Shown here: piece after piece, positions 18,451-28,111 of the stretch
Numbering within the stretch: the stretch's first letter is position 1
Layout of the letters: each line of letters begins with the position of its first letter
Origin: JACMLD01 sp047602295
GTDB taxonomy: Bacteria > Bacteroidota > Bacteroidia > Chitinophagales > Chitinophagaceae
Assembly (NCBI GenBank): GCA_047602295.1
Contig: JASGHP010000001.1
Span: 1,116,001-1,180,000, forward strand
Length of the DNA: 64,000 nt
Direction of reading: 5' to 3'
Program-made: the position numbers and the translations under genes
Notes under the pieces: model-generated
What the model was told of the DNA's origin: nothing
The model's database searches: none
Seen by the model: the letters and a program-made list of their open reading frames with translations, nothing else

Positions 18451-21400
18451 ATGCGAACCACTGTCAAAGGGTCATTGTCCCATTCAATGTTCAGCACGGC
18501 AAGGCCGTATGCAGCCGCCCACAAGGCTGTAATGAAAGTATGCGCCATTCTTTTTGCATTCATTTTTTTATCTGCCCAGGTATTGATGGCAGGTACAAAT
18601 GTGTTTGCAGATGTCCATGGCAAAGTAACAAACGCCAATGGAGAGCCCGTGGCTGGTGCTTCAGTGTATGTTAAAGGCAGCCCGTCTACAGGTACTGTTA
18701 CTGATGTAAACGGCTTGTATAAGTTATCTGTAAGCAAACCAAATGCTGTGCTGGTATTTTCTTTCGTTGGTATGGAAACTACGGAAGTTCCATTGGCTGG
18801 TAAAACAGAGGTAAGCATTTCTCTGAAAGCAGTGGCTTCACAGCAGGAAGAAGTAGTAGTGGTGGGTTATGGTACACAAAAGAAAAAAGATTTAACGGGG
18901 TCAGTTAGTTCGGTAAACAGTGAGCATATGAACCTGGGTGGCACTACTGCTAATATTGGCCAGGCACTTCAGGGCCGTGCCGCTGGTGTTGTGGTACAGC
19001 AAACAAGTTTTGCACCGGGTGCTGGTTTATCTATTACCATTCGTGGTGGTAATTCTTTTAGCGGTAGTAATGCTCCGCTGTATATAGTTGATGGTTTTAT
19101 TACTGCAAACATCAACCAGATTACCCCCAACGATATTGCAAACGTAGATATTTTAAAAGACGCTTCGGCTACAGCTATTTACGGTGCTCGTGGTTCAAAT
19201 GGTGTTATTTTAATTACTACTAAAAAAGGCACCAATAATAAATTGCTGGTAGAGGGAAGCATTTCGCATGGTACGCAAACACTTACCTACAAACCCACTT
19301 TTATTACTGGTCAACAGTATGTGGATGTAAAAAATGCTATAGCTGCTGAGAACGCCACTACGCAGCCGTTTCCATCAAGCTTTGTACCGTCTAATAGCAA
19401 TTGGTGGGGTGCGGCCACCCGTAGCGCTACAGTTGATAACCAGGGTATAAACCTGAGCAGTAGCAGCCAGGGTTCAAGAATGTTTATTTCAATCAATCAT
19501 TTGAAACAAACAGGCGTTTTGCAAAAAACAGATTTTGAACGTTACTCCGCAAGAATAGGAACAGAACGTACTTTGGGTGAAAAAATAAAAATAGGAGGTA
19601 ATTTTTATGGCGCAAATGGCGTATCAAATGTTCAGCCTTATACAGGTGATATTACAGCTCCGCTTTTCGGTTTGATGCTTGCCCCCGCTGCTTATCCAAT
19701 TTTTAATGCTGATGGCAGCTATTACAATATTATTTCTGCAGACATTAAAGGAAATCCGTTGGCTTCATTAATAGAACCAACCGATAAAGTAACTACGCGT
19801 ACAGCCAATGCCAACATTTATCTTGATTACCAGATTATAAAAAATCTTTCTTATCATATTGATGCAGGTATTGAATATTTAAACAGCGACGAAGGAAAAT
19901 ATACACCCAGAACACTTACCGCGGGTGCTGCAAATGGAGGCATAGCAGCAGAAATTACTAATACAACTACACGTTGGTTGGTACAGCAATACCTTACTTA
20001 CAAATATGCTTACAAAAAACATAGCATTAACCTGTTGGCAGGTACATCTAACCAACGAGATGATGCATCCGGACTTACTGGCAATGCAAAGGGTTTTGTA
20101 AACGATAACCTGTTGTATTATAATCTTGGTGCTGGTTCCACATTAACTGCACCGTCCAGTTATAAAAATCCATCTTACCTGTTAACTTCTTATTTCGGTA
20201 GGATCAACTATTCATTCAACAACGAAATATTAGCCACGTTTAATACCAGAAGAGATTAATCATCACTTTTTGCACAAGGCAAACGTTCAGATAATTTCTT
20301 TTCAGGTGCTTTGGCCTGGCGTTTAACAGACAGAGAATTCATTCAAAGATTGAATGTGTTTTCTAACCTAAAAGTAAGAGTTGGTTATGGTACTGCAGGT
20401 AACGACCGCATTACAACCACTAATTCAATTCCTCCATACATTGCTGCATTGGGCACTTACAGCACAGTGTTAGCGCCGGGTGGTGCTCTGCAAATTGGTT
20501 TTGAGCCAACATCGTTGCCCAACAATGGCTTGGTGTGGGAAAAAACTGGTCAGTTAAACTTTGGCCTCGATATGGGCTTCTTTAAAAACCGTGTTACTGC
20601 ATCAATTGATTATTACAATAAAAAAACCACTGATAATTCACTCTTGTTCAATGTACCTGTTGGACAATGGTGGGGATTGGCTACTCAAACAATTAACGCT
20701 GGTTCTATCAGCAATAAAGGTGTTGAGTTGTCTATCAGCTCAGATAACATTCGCTCAAATGATTTTACCTGGAGCACAACTTTTAACATCGCTTACAATA
20801 AGCAGTCCGTTGTTTCTTTTGCACCAGGCATTTCTTTAATTTCTACCAACACAGCTAACCCTTCTGGTACTGTTTCTGGCCAGGAGTTTACAAGAGCAGT
20901 TGTAGGAAAAGAATTGGGCGTGTTGTACGGCTATCAATACCTGGGTGTAATAAAATCCGGAGAGACTTATGCTGCTCAACCTAACTCCAAACCCGGTGAT
21001 CCTAAATACGCAGATTTAAACAAAGACGGAAAAATTACACCAGATGACAGAACGTTCTTAGGTAATACAACGCCACATTACACTGCAGGTTTCGGCAACC
21101 AAATTCATTACCAAGGATTTGATTTGAATATCTTTTTGCAAAGTGCATTTGGTTACAAACTATACAACATGAACCGCCTGGTGTTGGAATCTTCTACCGG
21201 AACAGATGTACTGAACAGGTTTGTAGCAGGTAAAAACGAGAACACCAGTATTCCAAGAGACGGTTATTTTAAAAGTGTTTATGGTAGCTATGTAAATTCA
21301 AGATTTGTTGAAAATGCTTCTTATTTAAGGCTGAAAATGGTGTCATTGTCTTACAACGTGCCAGTTAATTTAATTAAGCAATTAGGTTTTATTGAGAATT

Positions 21401-21564
21401 TACAGGTTTACATAAATGCACAAAACCTGGCTACCATCACCAACTATACAGGTACAGATCCTGAAGTAAACGTTCATACTGGTAATACCAGTGGTGGTTT
21501 GGATTTTGGTGGTTTCCCTGCTTTTAGAACTTTTGAATTTGGTGCAAGAATCAGTCTGCATTAA
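18451..21564 (+). pseudogene. SusC/RagA-type TonB-dependent receptor with an in-frame stop
   Basis: An outer-membrane glycan importer of about 1037 codons. In order: a long N-terminal signal region (hydrophobic core VCAILFAFIFLSAQVLMAG), a carboxypeptidase-regulatory-like domain (DVHGKVTNANGEPVAGASVY), the SusC TonB-box region EEVVVVGYGTQKKKDLTGSV, a plug domain (PLYIVDGF, ATAIYGARGSNGVILITTKK) and the beta-barrel. The frame holds one TAA at 20257-20259 (codon 603), where relatives read RRDGSSRF. The downstream half (from 20260) continues in the same frame to a normal C-terminal barrel strand ending FRTFEFGARISLH. It is therefore a nonsense lesion, a sequence error or, least likely, readthrough. 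SusD follows 49 bases later. Confidence 0.9.
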
Positions 21565-21613
21565 TTGCATTGATTAATAAGAAACGACTGAAGAAAACTT
21601 TTAAAAAAATAGT

Positions 21614-23140
21614 ATGAAAAAATATAGCTTTTTATTCATCGCAGTGGCCTACGTCCTTGCAGGCTGCAATAAATCGTTGGATACTACCATTTATAGCAAT
21701 CTTACCACTGCGAATGCTTTTAAAACAAAGGCCGATGCCATTGCTGCAGTAAATGCGGTTTACGCAAGGTTAAAAGGACCAGCGGTTGGCGATAACTTCG
21801 ATTATTGGACTGTTCGCCACTTAGCTTTAACCGATTTGCCAACGGATCTTGGCCATTGCCAATATGGTGGCGATCCAGGTCAGCTTTCTTTGGCACAATG
21901 GAACGCTGCCAATGGATTGATTGCGGAAGACTGGAGGCAGATTTACAAACTGGTAGCAGATGCAAACAACGCCATCGTAAATATTTCGGCAATGCCCGCA
22001 GGTTCTATTACTGATGCGCAAAGAAGCCAGTTTTTGGCAGAAGTGAAATTTTTGCGTTCTATTGCTTACAGCGATTTAACGGATTTGTGGGGACCAGTTA
22101 TTTTAATTACAGAGAAAGATGTTGCAAATGCCGACAATGCAGCTTACTTAAGTCAACCTTTCCCCGCTCCTGTTTCCAGTATTGATAGTATGATGCTTTC
22201 TGATCTGCAAAATGCTTCAACAGTATTGCCATTAAATTATGCCAACAATGCTATCTATCCAGGCAATGATGTTGGCCGTGCTACAAAAGGTGCTGCATTA
22301 ACCCTGATGGCAAAAATTTATTTGCGCGAAAAAAACTGGCAGAAAGTTGCCGATATAACCAGCCAGGTAATGGCTTTAAATACTTACAGTCTTTACCCAA
22401 GTTATTCAGGGTTGTTTTTAGAAGCCAACAAATGGTGTAGCGAAAATATTTTCTCTGTTTTGTCTGATGAGAATGTAAATGGTACAGAGTTGCTTAATCA
22501 CTTTGGCCCGCTAAACCATCCAACACTTACGGACCGTTGGGATTATTATGCTGTTAACTGGGATTTCTATCATACCTACGGTGATGAAGACGATCGCAAA
22601 AAAATGTTTTTTGTATCGTTTGTAGGTAGTGATGGATTAATTTATAGTGAGGCACCATCACCTGGCGCCATAGCACCGGCTGGCCATAGTTACATGCCCG
22701 ATGTAGCCACTCGCAAATATGCCGATTCAACCCGTACCAATAATACTTATTATGATGGTCATAGCGTAGACATTTTGCGTTATGCTGATGTGTTGTTAAG
22801 TCGCGCAGAAGCATTGAATGAAATAAACGCAGTAAGCGCAGAAGCTGTTACTTTAGTAAACCAGGTAAAAGCTCGTTCACATGCTAAGCAATTAGTAGCG
22901 GGCAATCTTACCCAATCCAGTTTTAGAGATGCAATTTTGCAGGAACGTGGCTGGGAATTGTATTACGAAGGCAAACGCCGTGCAGATTTGATTAGGATGA
23001 ACAAATATGATGTGCTGGTAAATGCTTACCTCACAAGAGTTGGTCTTACGCCAAGCATCGTGATGCCTAAGAATACTTATTTCTCTTATCCGCAAAACCA
23101 GGTTAATCTTAACCCGAACCTGAGCAACGCAAACAGATAA
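21614..23140 (+). CDS. SusD/RagB family glycan-binding outer-membrane lipoprotein
   Basis: 508 residues, the surface lid that hands oligosaccharides to the paired SusC. It has a lipoprotein signal with lipobox LAGC (Cys near residue 18). A TPR-rich N-terminal half includes NAFKTKADAIAAVNAVYARL. The typical C-terminal segment is FRDAILQERGWELYYEGKRRADLIRM. The length is normal. It directly follows the susC gene that has the stop codon. An intact SusD beside a broken SusC suggests that the break is recent or artefactual. Confidence 0.95.
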   Translation: MKKYSFLFIAVAYVLAGCNKSLDTTIYSNLTTANAFKTKADAIAAVNAVYARLKGPAVGDNFDYWTVRHLALTDLPTDLGHCQYGGDPGQLSLAQWNAANGLIAEDWRQIYKLVADANNAIVNISAMPAGSITDAQRSQFLAEVKFLRSIAYSDLTDLWGPVILITEKDVANADNAAYLSQPFPAPVSSIDSMMLSDLQNASTVLPLNYANNAIYPGNDVGRATKGAALTLMAKIYLREKNWQKVADITSQVMALNTYSLYPSYSGLFLEANKWCSENIFSVLSDENVNGTELLNHFGPLNHPTLTDRWDYYAVNWDFYHTYGDEDDRKKMFFVSFVGSDGLIYSEAPSPGAIAPAGHSYMPDVATRKYADSTRTNNTYYDGHSVDILRYADVLLSRAEALNEINAVSAEAVTLVNQVKARSHAKQLVAGNLTQSSFRDAILQERGWELYYEGKRRADLIRMNKYDVLVNAYLTRVGLTPSIVMPKNTYFSYPQNQVNLNPNLSNANR

Positions 23141-23174
23141 AATTGATAAGTTTGTAAGTGCACCATACATTGGG

Positions 23175-24650
23175 ATGCGGTATGATTGGCTTTACCAAAA
23201 AATACTGCATCCTTTCAACTTTAATAAACGCCAACTATTGAAGAATTTTTGTAAACTTTTTGCAGGACTGTTTTTGGTTGTGTCTTTCGCAAGCTGCAGT
23301 AGTAATGACAATATTGTAAAAGAAATAAAGATTGGCCTGCGCAACGACAACCAGCTAAAAATACAGATGGACCTGGTAACTACTTCCGCTGCGGAAGCGT
23401 ATGCCGAATATTGGTTGGGAAACGATGATAAGAGTGAAAAATTTATTTCGCCTACTTCAAAAAACGGAACGCAGCATTCGTTGATACTTTGCAATATTAT
23501 TGCTGATACCACTTACTACTATCATATTGTTACTGTTCAGGATGGCAAGAAAACAATTGGCAAAACGCATGATTTCAAATCTCCGCAGTTGCCAATGTGG
23601 ATGCAGGAACAGTTTAAATACAGCTGTATATCGCCGGAAAAATTGCCATCCGTTTTCAAAAGCGGTTTTATGTTGCTGAACAAACGTGAAAACCCCGGTA
23701 TTAGTTTTATTGTAGACTATAAAGGCCGCATCAGGTGGTATCATATGGTAAATGATATGGGCACAAAAGTTTCTCATTTTACCGATGATAAAACTATACT
23801 TTCTATTCTGGGCACCAAAGCCGATTCTACCAGTTATGGCAGTGAAATATTAGAGGTGAATTTATTGGGCGACACTGTTGCGCATGTGAAAAAAGGACAA
23901 GGCGATTTTAAATTTACCATTCACCACGAGATATTGCGCAACAGCAAACACCAGCTTACAACGCTTTTTGTTGATAAAAGATTAATGGATTTAAGCGCTG
24001 TCGGAGGAAGTAAAGCAGATACTGTAACCGGAGATGGCATTGTGGTGATGGATGATAATGGAAAAAAGATATCACAGTGGAGTGTGTTTGATGTAATGGA
24101 CCCATTAAAAGATCCCAAGCTGATGACTACCAAAAAAGATTGGATGCATGCAAACAGTTTGAATTTTGATAGCGACGGCAATTACATTATTTCATTTTAC
24201 AATAATGGACAAATTTGGAAAGTGGATGCAAAAACAGGCGCTGTTATTTGGAAATTCGGTAGGGGCGGCACATTTACGATGCCCTCCAATTGCGATTTTA
24301 CGCAGGCACACGCAGTACACATCAACAAATTTGGAAGCCTGATGTTTTTTGACAATGGTGTTGAAAAAAAGCTATCAGAAGTATTTGCTGTTAATTTAAA
24401 CGAAGCTGCAAAAACGGCGCAGGTTGCCATCAATATAAAACTTCCTGAGAAAATATACAACGACAGAATGGGCAGTGCTTATATGATTAACGACACGTCT
24501 GTTTTATGTTGTTCTTCTAAACGCCACATTGCAGTACTTGCTACTACAAAAGGCGATTTATTGTGGACATTAGAAGCTGCTTTTCCTTCCTATCGTATGG
24601 AATTTATGCCAAAAGAAAAACTGGCTCCTTTCATTTCAAGTATCGAATAG
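23175..24650 (+). CDS. Arylsulfotransferase (ASST)-like lipoprotein
   Basis: 491 residues. A lipoprotein signal ends at SFASC. An Fn3-like segment follows (about 50-130, ASST N-terminal type), then a beta-propeller region with DGIVVMDDNGKKISQWSV, DWMHANSLNFDSDGNYIISF, VDAKTGAVIWKFGRGG and FTQAHAVHINKFGSLMFFDN. The HANS-x-D repeats resemble the arylsulfotransferase/ASST superfamily, whose known members move sulfate between phenols. The His in MHANS could be the catalytic or a structural residue. Substrate unknown. It lies 34 bases after susD and 23 before the diheme cytochrome gene, so it is likely in one transcript. It may instead be a non-enzymatic propeller. Confidence 0.72.
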   Translation: MRYDWLYQKILHPFNFNKRQLLKNFCKLFAGLFLVVSFASCSSNDNIVKEIKIGLRNDNQLKIQMDLVTTSAAEAYAEYWLGNDDKSEKFISPTSKNGTQHSLILCNIIADTTYYYHIVTVQDGKKTIGKTHDFKSPQLPMWMQEQFKYSCISPEKLPSVFKSGFMLLNKRENPGISFIVDYKGRIRWYHMVNDMGTKVSHFTDDKTILSILGTKADSTSYGSEILEVNLLGDTVAHVKKGQGDFKFTIHHEILRNSKHQLTTLFVDKRLMDLSAVGGSKADTVTGDGIVVMDDNGKKISQWSVFDVMDPLKDPKLMTTKKDWMHANSLNFDSDGNYIISFYNNGQIWKVDAKTGAVIWKFGRGGTFTMPSNCDFTQAHAVHINKFGSLMFFDNGVEKKLSEVFAVNLNEAAKTAQVAINIKLPEKIYNDRMGSAYMINDTSVLCCSSKRHIAVLATTKGDLLWTLEAAFPSYRMEFMPKEKLAPFISSIE

Positions 24651-24673
24651 CTTTAAACAATTAAAAGATAGTT

Positions 24674-25687
24674 ATGCAAAGAAAATTTTTGTACACCGGG
24701 TTTGCAGTAGCAATTGTTGCAGTGCTTTCTTTTTTTATTTCCTGCAGCAATAATGAAACGGCTGCAAAAGAAGAGAAAGTGGCGGAGGCACCTGCAGCGC
24801 CGGTTAGCCCTGTTATTACCATTGACACAACTTTAATTCCTAATGATAAGTTTGGAGAGGCAGTTCGTTATGGCCGTGCATTAATGTTGAATACCGCTTA
24901 TTATATAGGGCCTGAAGGAAAGAATGGTAAATACCTTGGCAATAAAATGAATTGCACCAATTGCCACCAGGATGCTGGCACCAAAGAATTTTCTTTCAAC
25001 CTCATGAGCTCTCACGACAACTACCCGCAATACCGCGGTCGTGAAGGAAAAATATTAACCCTTGCAGAAAGAGTAAACAATTGTGTGATGCGACCACATC
25101 TTGGCAAACCATTGCCGCTGGATGGAAAAGAAATGGTTGCTTTTCTTTCTTATCTAAAATGGATAAACAGTTTCGTGCCTAAAGGAAAACCGTTTGAAGG
25201 ATCAAAAAATCTTGAGGTAACTTTTTCTCCTACAGCCGCCAGTGCACAACGCGGGCAGGCTTTGTTCCAGGAAAATTGCGTACGCTGCCATGGAGCTAAC
25301 GGTGAAGGACAGCTTGAAATCGGAAACATTACTTATAAATACCCACCTTTGTGGGGAGACTTCGGCTATCAATCAGGTTCCAGCATGCACCGTGTTATTA
25401 AGCAAGCCCAATGGTTGAAGAATAATATGCCTTACGATAAAGTATCTCCTGGTAAACCTTTTCTTACAGATGACCAGGCTTTAGATCTTGCTGCTTTTGT
25501 AAACGACGATGAGATTCACAAACGCCCCCGGCCAAAAGAGTTTGATTATCCTCATGTAGAAGAAAAAGCCATCGACTATGATATAGCTCCTTTTGCCGAC
25601 ACGTTTTCAATAGCGCAACATAAATATGGACCTTATCAACCTATCATTGATTATTGGAAAGAGAAAAAGATGAAAGCCGTGTATTAA
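24674..25687 (+). CDS. TsdA-like diheme c-type cytochrome lipoprotein
   Basis: 337 residues. A lipoprotein signal ends at FFISC (Cys24). Two haem-binding motifs are present: C94TNCH98 and C202VRCH206. The surroundings NCTNCHQDAGTK, YPQYRGREGKILTLAERVNNC and GKPLPLDGKEM closely recall thiosulfate dehydrogenase TsdA. Cys137 is a candidate distal haem ligand, as in TsdA. The family couples thiosulfate to tetrathionate or related sulfur redox, but the reaction here is unproven. Its position directly after an arylsulfotransferase-like gene and inside a SusCD locus is unusual. Confidence 0.8.
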   Translation: MQRKFLYTGFAVAIVAVLSFFISCSNNETAAKEEKVAEAPAAPVSPVITIDTTLIPNDKFGEAVRYGRALMLNTAYYIGPEGKNGKYLGNKMNCTNCHQDAGTKEFSFNLMSSHDNYPQYRGREGKILTLAERVNNCVMRPHLGKPLPLDGKEMVAFLSYLKWINSFVPKGKPFEGSKNLEVTFSPTAASAQRGQALFQENCVRCHGANGEGQLEIGNITYKYPPLWGDFGYQSGSSMHRVIKQAQWLKNNMPYDKVSPGKPFLTDDQALDLAAFVNDDEIHKRPRPKEFDYPHVEEKAIDYDIAPFADTFSIAQHKYGPYQPIIDYWKEKKMKAVY

Positions 25688-25767
25688 CGCAGGTATTTTA
25701 TATTGATGACGGATCAAAAGAGCTGAAAACAAAAAATACAATTAACTTTCCAACAAATAAACTTGGT

Positions 25768-27894
25768 ATGAAAAGAATCCTTCTAACGAATGCCTTTTGC
25801 CTCTTATTACTTTCTCTTATAGCACAATCTTATCAACCCAATTGGTCATCACTCGACAAACGCCCCATGCCGCAATGGTTTAAAGATGCCAAGTTTGGAA
25901 TTTTTATTCACTGGGGTGTTTATTCTGTTCCTGGTTGGAGCAGTAAAGGACAGTATGCAGAATGGTACCAGAATGGATTAAATGGAAATGACTCTGCCCG
26001 CAAGGCTTTTCATAAAAAGAAATTTGGAGATTTAACCTACTATCAAATAGCCGATCAGTTTAAAGCAGAATTGTTCAACCCGGATGATTGGGCAAAACTG
26101 TTTGAAGAATCTGGTGCAAAATATATTGTGCTTACCTCTAAACACCACGATGGTTTTACTTTGTGGCCCAGCAAAGAAGCAGACAAAGACTGGGGTTTTA
26201 AATGGAATGCGGTAGACGTAGGGCCTAAAAGAGATTTAATTAAAGATCTATTCGCTGCAGTTAGAAAGACTTCTGTTCACGCAGGCATGTACTATTCATT
26301 GTATGAATGGTATAACCCTTTATGGAAATCTGATAGAAATAAATTTGTGACCGAACATACCTGGCCGCAAATGAAAGATCTTATCAATAATTACCAACCG
26401 GATGTATTCTGGACAGATGGAGATTGGGATGCGCCTGCTGAGACATGGAAGAGCCAGGAGTTTCTTGCATGGCTCTATAATGAAAGCCCGGTAAAAGATA
26501 AGATTGTAGTAAATGACAGATGGGGTTCTGGTGTACGTTTCAATCACGGAGGTTTTTATACACCAGAGTATCAGCCTGATATTAATTTTGAAGATCACTA
26601 TTGGGAAGAAAGCCGCGGCATGGGTTTTAGTTATGGTTACAACAGGGAAGAAGATGCCTGGGATTATAATTCAACACAATCATTGGTATTGCAGTTGATT
26701 GATAAGGTTAGCAGCGGTGGTAATTTCTTATTAGACATTGGTCCCGATGAGCATGGAAAAATTCCTCCTATTATGCAGGAGCGTTTGCTGCAGATGGGAG
26801 ACTGGATGAAGATTAATGGTGAAGCTATATACAACACCGTTAGATGGAAGGTTCCTTCTCAATGGAGCGAGGGTATGCGTGGTTACAAACCCAAAAATGG
26901 CAGTGGTGATTTGTTATTGAAACTTACCATTGATCCTGATCCAGGTTACGCTGTGAAGAATGTTTTTTATACTTATAATGATAAGACCAACTCGCTGTAT
27001 GCTATTTTTCCAAAATATCCTGAGGACAATAAACTGGTGTTGCAATCTGTTTCTTTACCTGCAGGAACAGCCATCCAATTTTTATCAACCGGTGAAAATA
27101 TAAACTGGCAACAGCAGGGAGACAATGTTATTGTTAATCTTCCCGCTTACAATCCCAATAAAATAAAAGCACCTTATGCATACGCTATTAAAATAAGCAA
27201 CTATGGAAAGTTTGCAAAAAAGCCTGCTATAAAAGTTGATTATAAAACACCGATGCAGCCAACCGTATCTTTAGAAGCTGGCGAATCTACTGATGTTATT
27301 CATTATACTGCTGATGGCAGTACGCCCACAGCGCAATCTCCTGTATATACCAAACCGCTGTTGCTGGGTAAAACTACCAGCATTCAAGCAGTGAGCATAC
27401 CGGCAACAGGATTGCAAGGAGGTGTAGCATCGTTGAAAGTAATTCGCTACGAATGGATGAAAGCAAGTGCAGTTGCGGATGCAAAGCCAGGCATTGCTTA
27501 CAAATACTATGAGCCCACTGGTCGTGTAAATATTAAATCAGCAGAAACTACAGCAGTTTCCAAAGAAGGTGTTACTGATGTTATGTCTGTGGCATTAAAA
27601 CAGCGCAAAGAAAAATTTGCTTTTGTTTTTGATGGTTATATAAAAATTGCCAAAGACGGGTTCTATACTTTTTCTATTGGTTCAGACGATGGCAGCAAAT
27701 TATTTATAGATGGCCAGGAAATAGTTGACAACGATTCTCCCCATGCGGCACCTGGTAAAGCTGCATTGAAGAAAGGATATCATAAGATTACTCTTCAGTA
27801 TTATGATAGCGGTGGCGAGAATAACCTGCGTGTATTTATACAACCTGAAAACGCGTCACAGATGGAAATACCAGCAGGTATGTTGTTTCATTGA
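25768..27894 (+). CDS. Secreted GH29 alpha-L-fucosidase with PA14 domain
   Basis: 708 residues. The ATG at 25768 was chosen over an earlier in-frame ATG at 25654 that overlaps the previous gene, because it gives a proper signal peptide (LLTNAFCLLLLSLIAQS). The GH29 barrel begins MPQWFKDAKFGIFIHWGVYS and includes YIVLTSKHHDGFTLW. The nucleophile Asp is probably in DVFWTDGDWD. After the barrel come a chitobiase-type beta domain (HYTADGSTPTAQSPVY) and a C-terminal PA14 domain (DGFYTFSIGSDDGSKLFIDG). It removes alpha-L-fucose. With GH35 and GH95-like neighbours it points to a fucosylated glycan. Confidence 0.92.
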   Translation: MKRILLTNAFCLLLLSLIAQSYQPNWSSLDKRPMPQWFKDAKFGIFIHWGVYSVPGWSSKGQYAEWYQNGLNGNDSARKAFHKKKFGDLTYYQIADQFKAELFNPDDWAKLFEESGAKYIVLTSKHHDGFTLWPSKEADKDWGFKWNAVDVGPKRDLIKDLFAAVRKTSVHAGMYYSLYEWYNPLWKSDRNKFVTEHTWPQMKDLINNYQPDVFWTDGDWDAPAETWKSQEFLAWLYNESPVKDKIVVNDRWGSGVRFNHGGFYTPEYQPDINFEDHYWEESRGMGFSYGYNREEDAWDYNSTQSLVLQLIDKVSSGGNFLLDIGPDEHGKIPPIMQERLLQMGDWMKINGEAIYNTVRWKVPSQWSEGMRGYKPKNGSGDLLLKLTIDPDPGYAVKNVFYTYNDKTNSLYAIFPKYPEDNKLVLQSVSLPAGTAIQFLSTGENINWQQQGDNVIVNLPAYNPNKIKAPYAYAIKISNYGKFAKKPAIKVDYKTPMQPTVSLEAGESTDVIHYTADGSTPTAQSPVYTKPLLLGKTTSIQAVSIPATGLQGGVASLKVIRYEWMKASAVADAKPGIAYKYYEPTGRVNIKSAETTAVSKEGVTDVMSVALKQRKEKFAFVFDGYIKIAKDGFYTFSIGSDDGSKLFIDGQEIVDNDSPHAAPGKAALKKGYHKITLQYYDSGGENNLRVFIQPENASQMEIPAGMLFH

Positions 27895-27930
27895 TAGTTG
27901 CAGGGAGAATGGGCTGACAATAGGGTGGGT

Positions 27931-27972
27931 CGCTCCTAAGAGCGGCTCATCCGGTTATTAAACGAGTGAGCC
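27931..27972. repeat. Paired small hairpins after the GH29 gene
   Basis: Two adjacent stems are visible: CGCTC-CTAA-GAGCG (27931-27944) and GGCTCA...TGAGCC (27944-27972). There is no T-run. It may be a 3' stabilising structure or a REP-like element. Confidence 0.45.
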
Positions 27973-28111
27973 AGTCCATTCATGTAGATCATAGTACTTG
28001 CTAATAGATATTATTGAAATGAAAGCAGGGATTGACACACTCTCTGTTCTTTCTATAAAAATATTTATCCAAAACCTTCAAACTTACATTCTAAATAACC
28101 TTTGGTGCAGC

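Noticed and set aside
20311..21564. A separate TTG-started gene for the C-terminal half of SusC
   Set aside because: It is in the same frame as the upstream half, separated only by the TAA at 20257-20259, and has no signal or plug domain. It is the rest of the same receptor.
25654..25767. An N-terminal extension of the GH29 gene
   Set aside because: It overlaps the cytochrome gene and would bury the signal peptide. The ATG at 25768 is the better start.
27998..28111. An N-terminal extension of the TIM-barrel hydrolase
   Set aside because: It places 38 non-signal residues before a clear signal peptide; the ATG at 28112 fits better.
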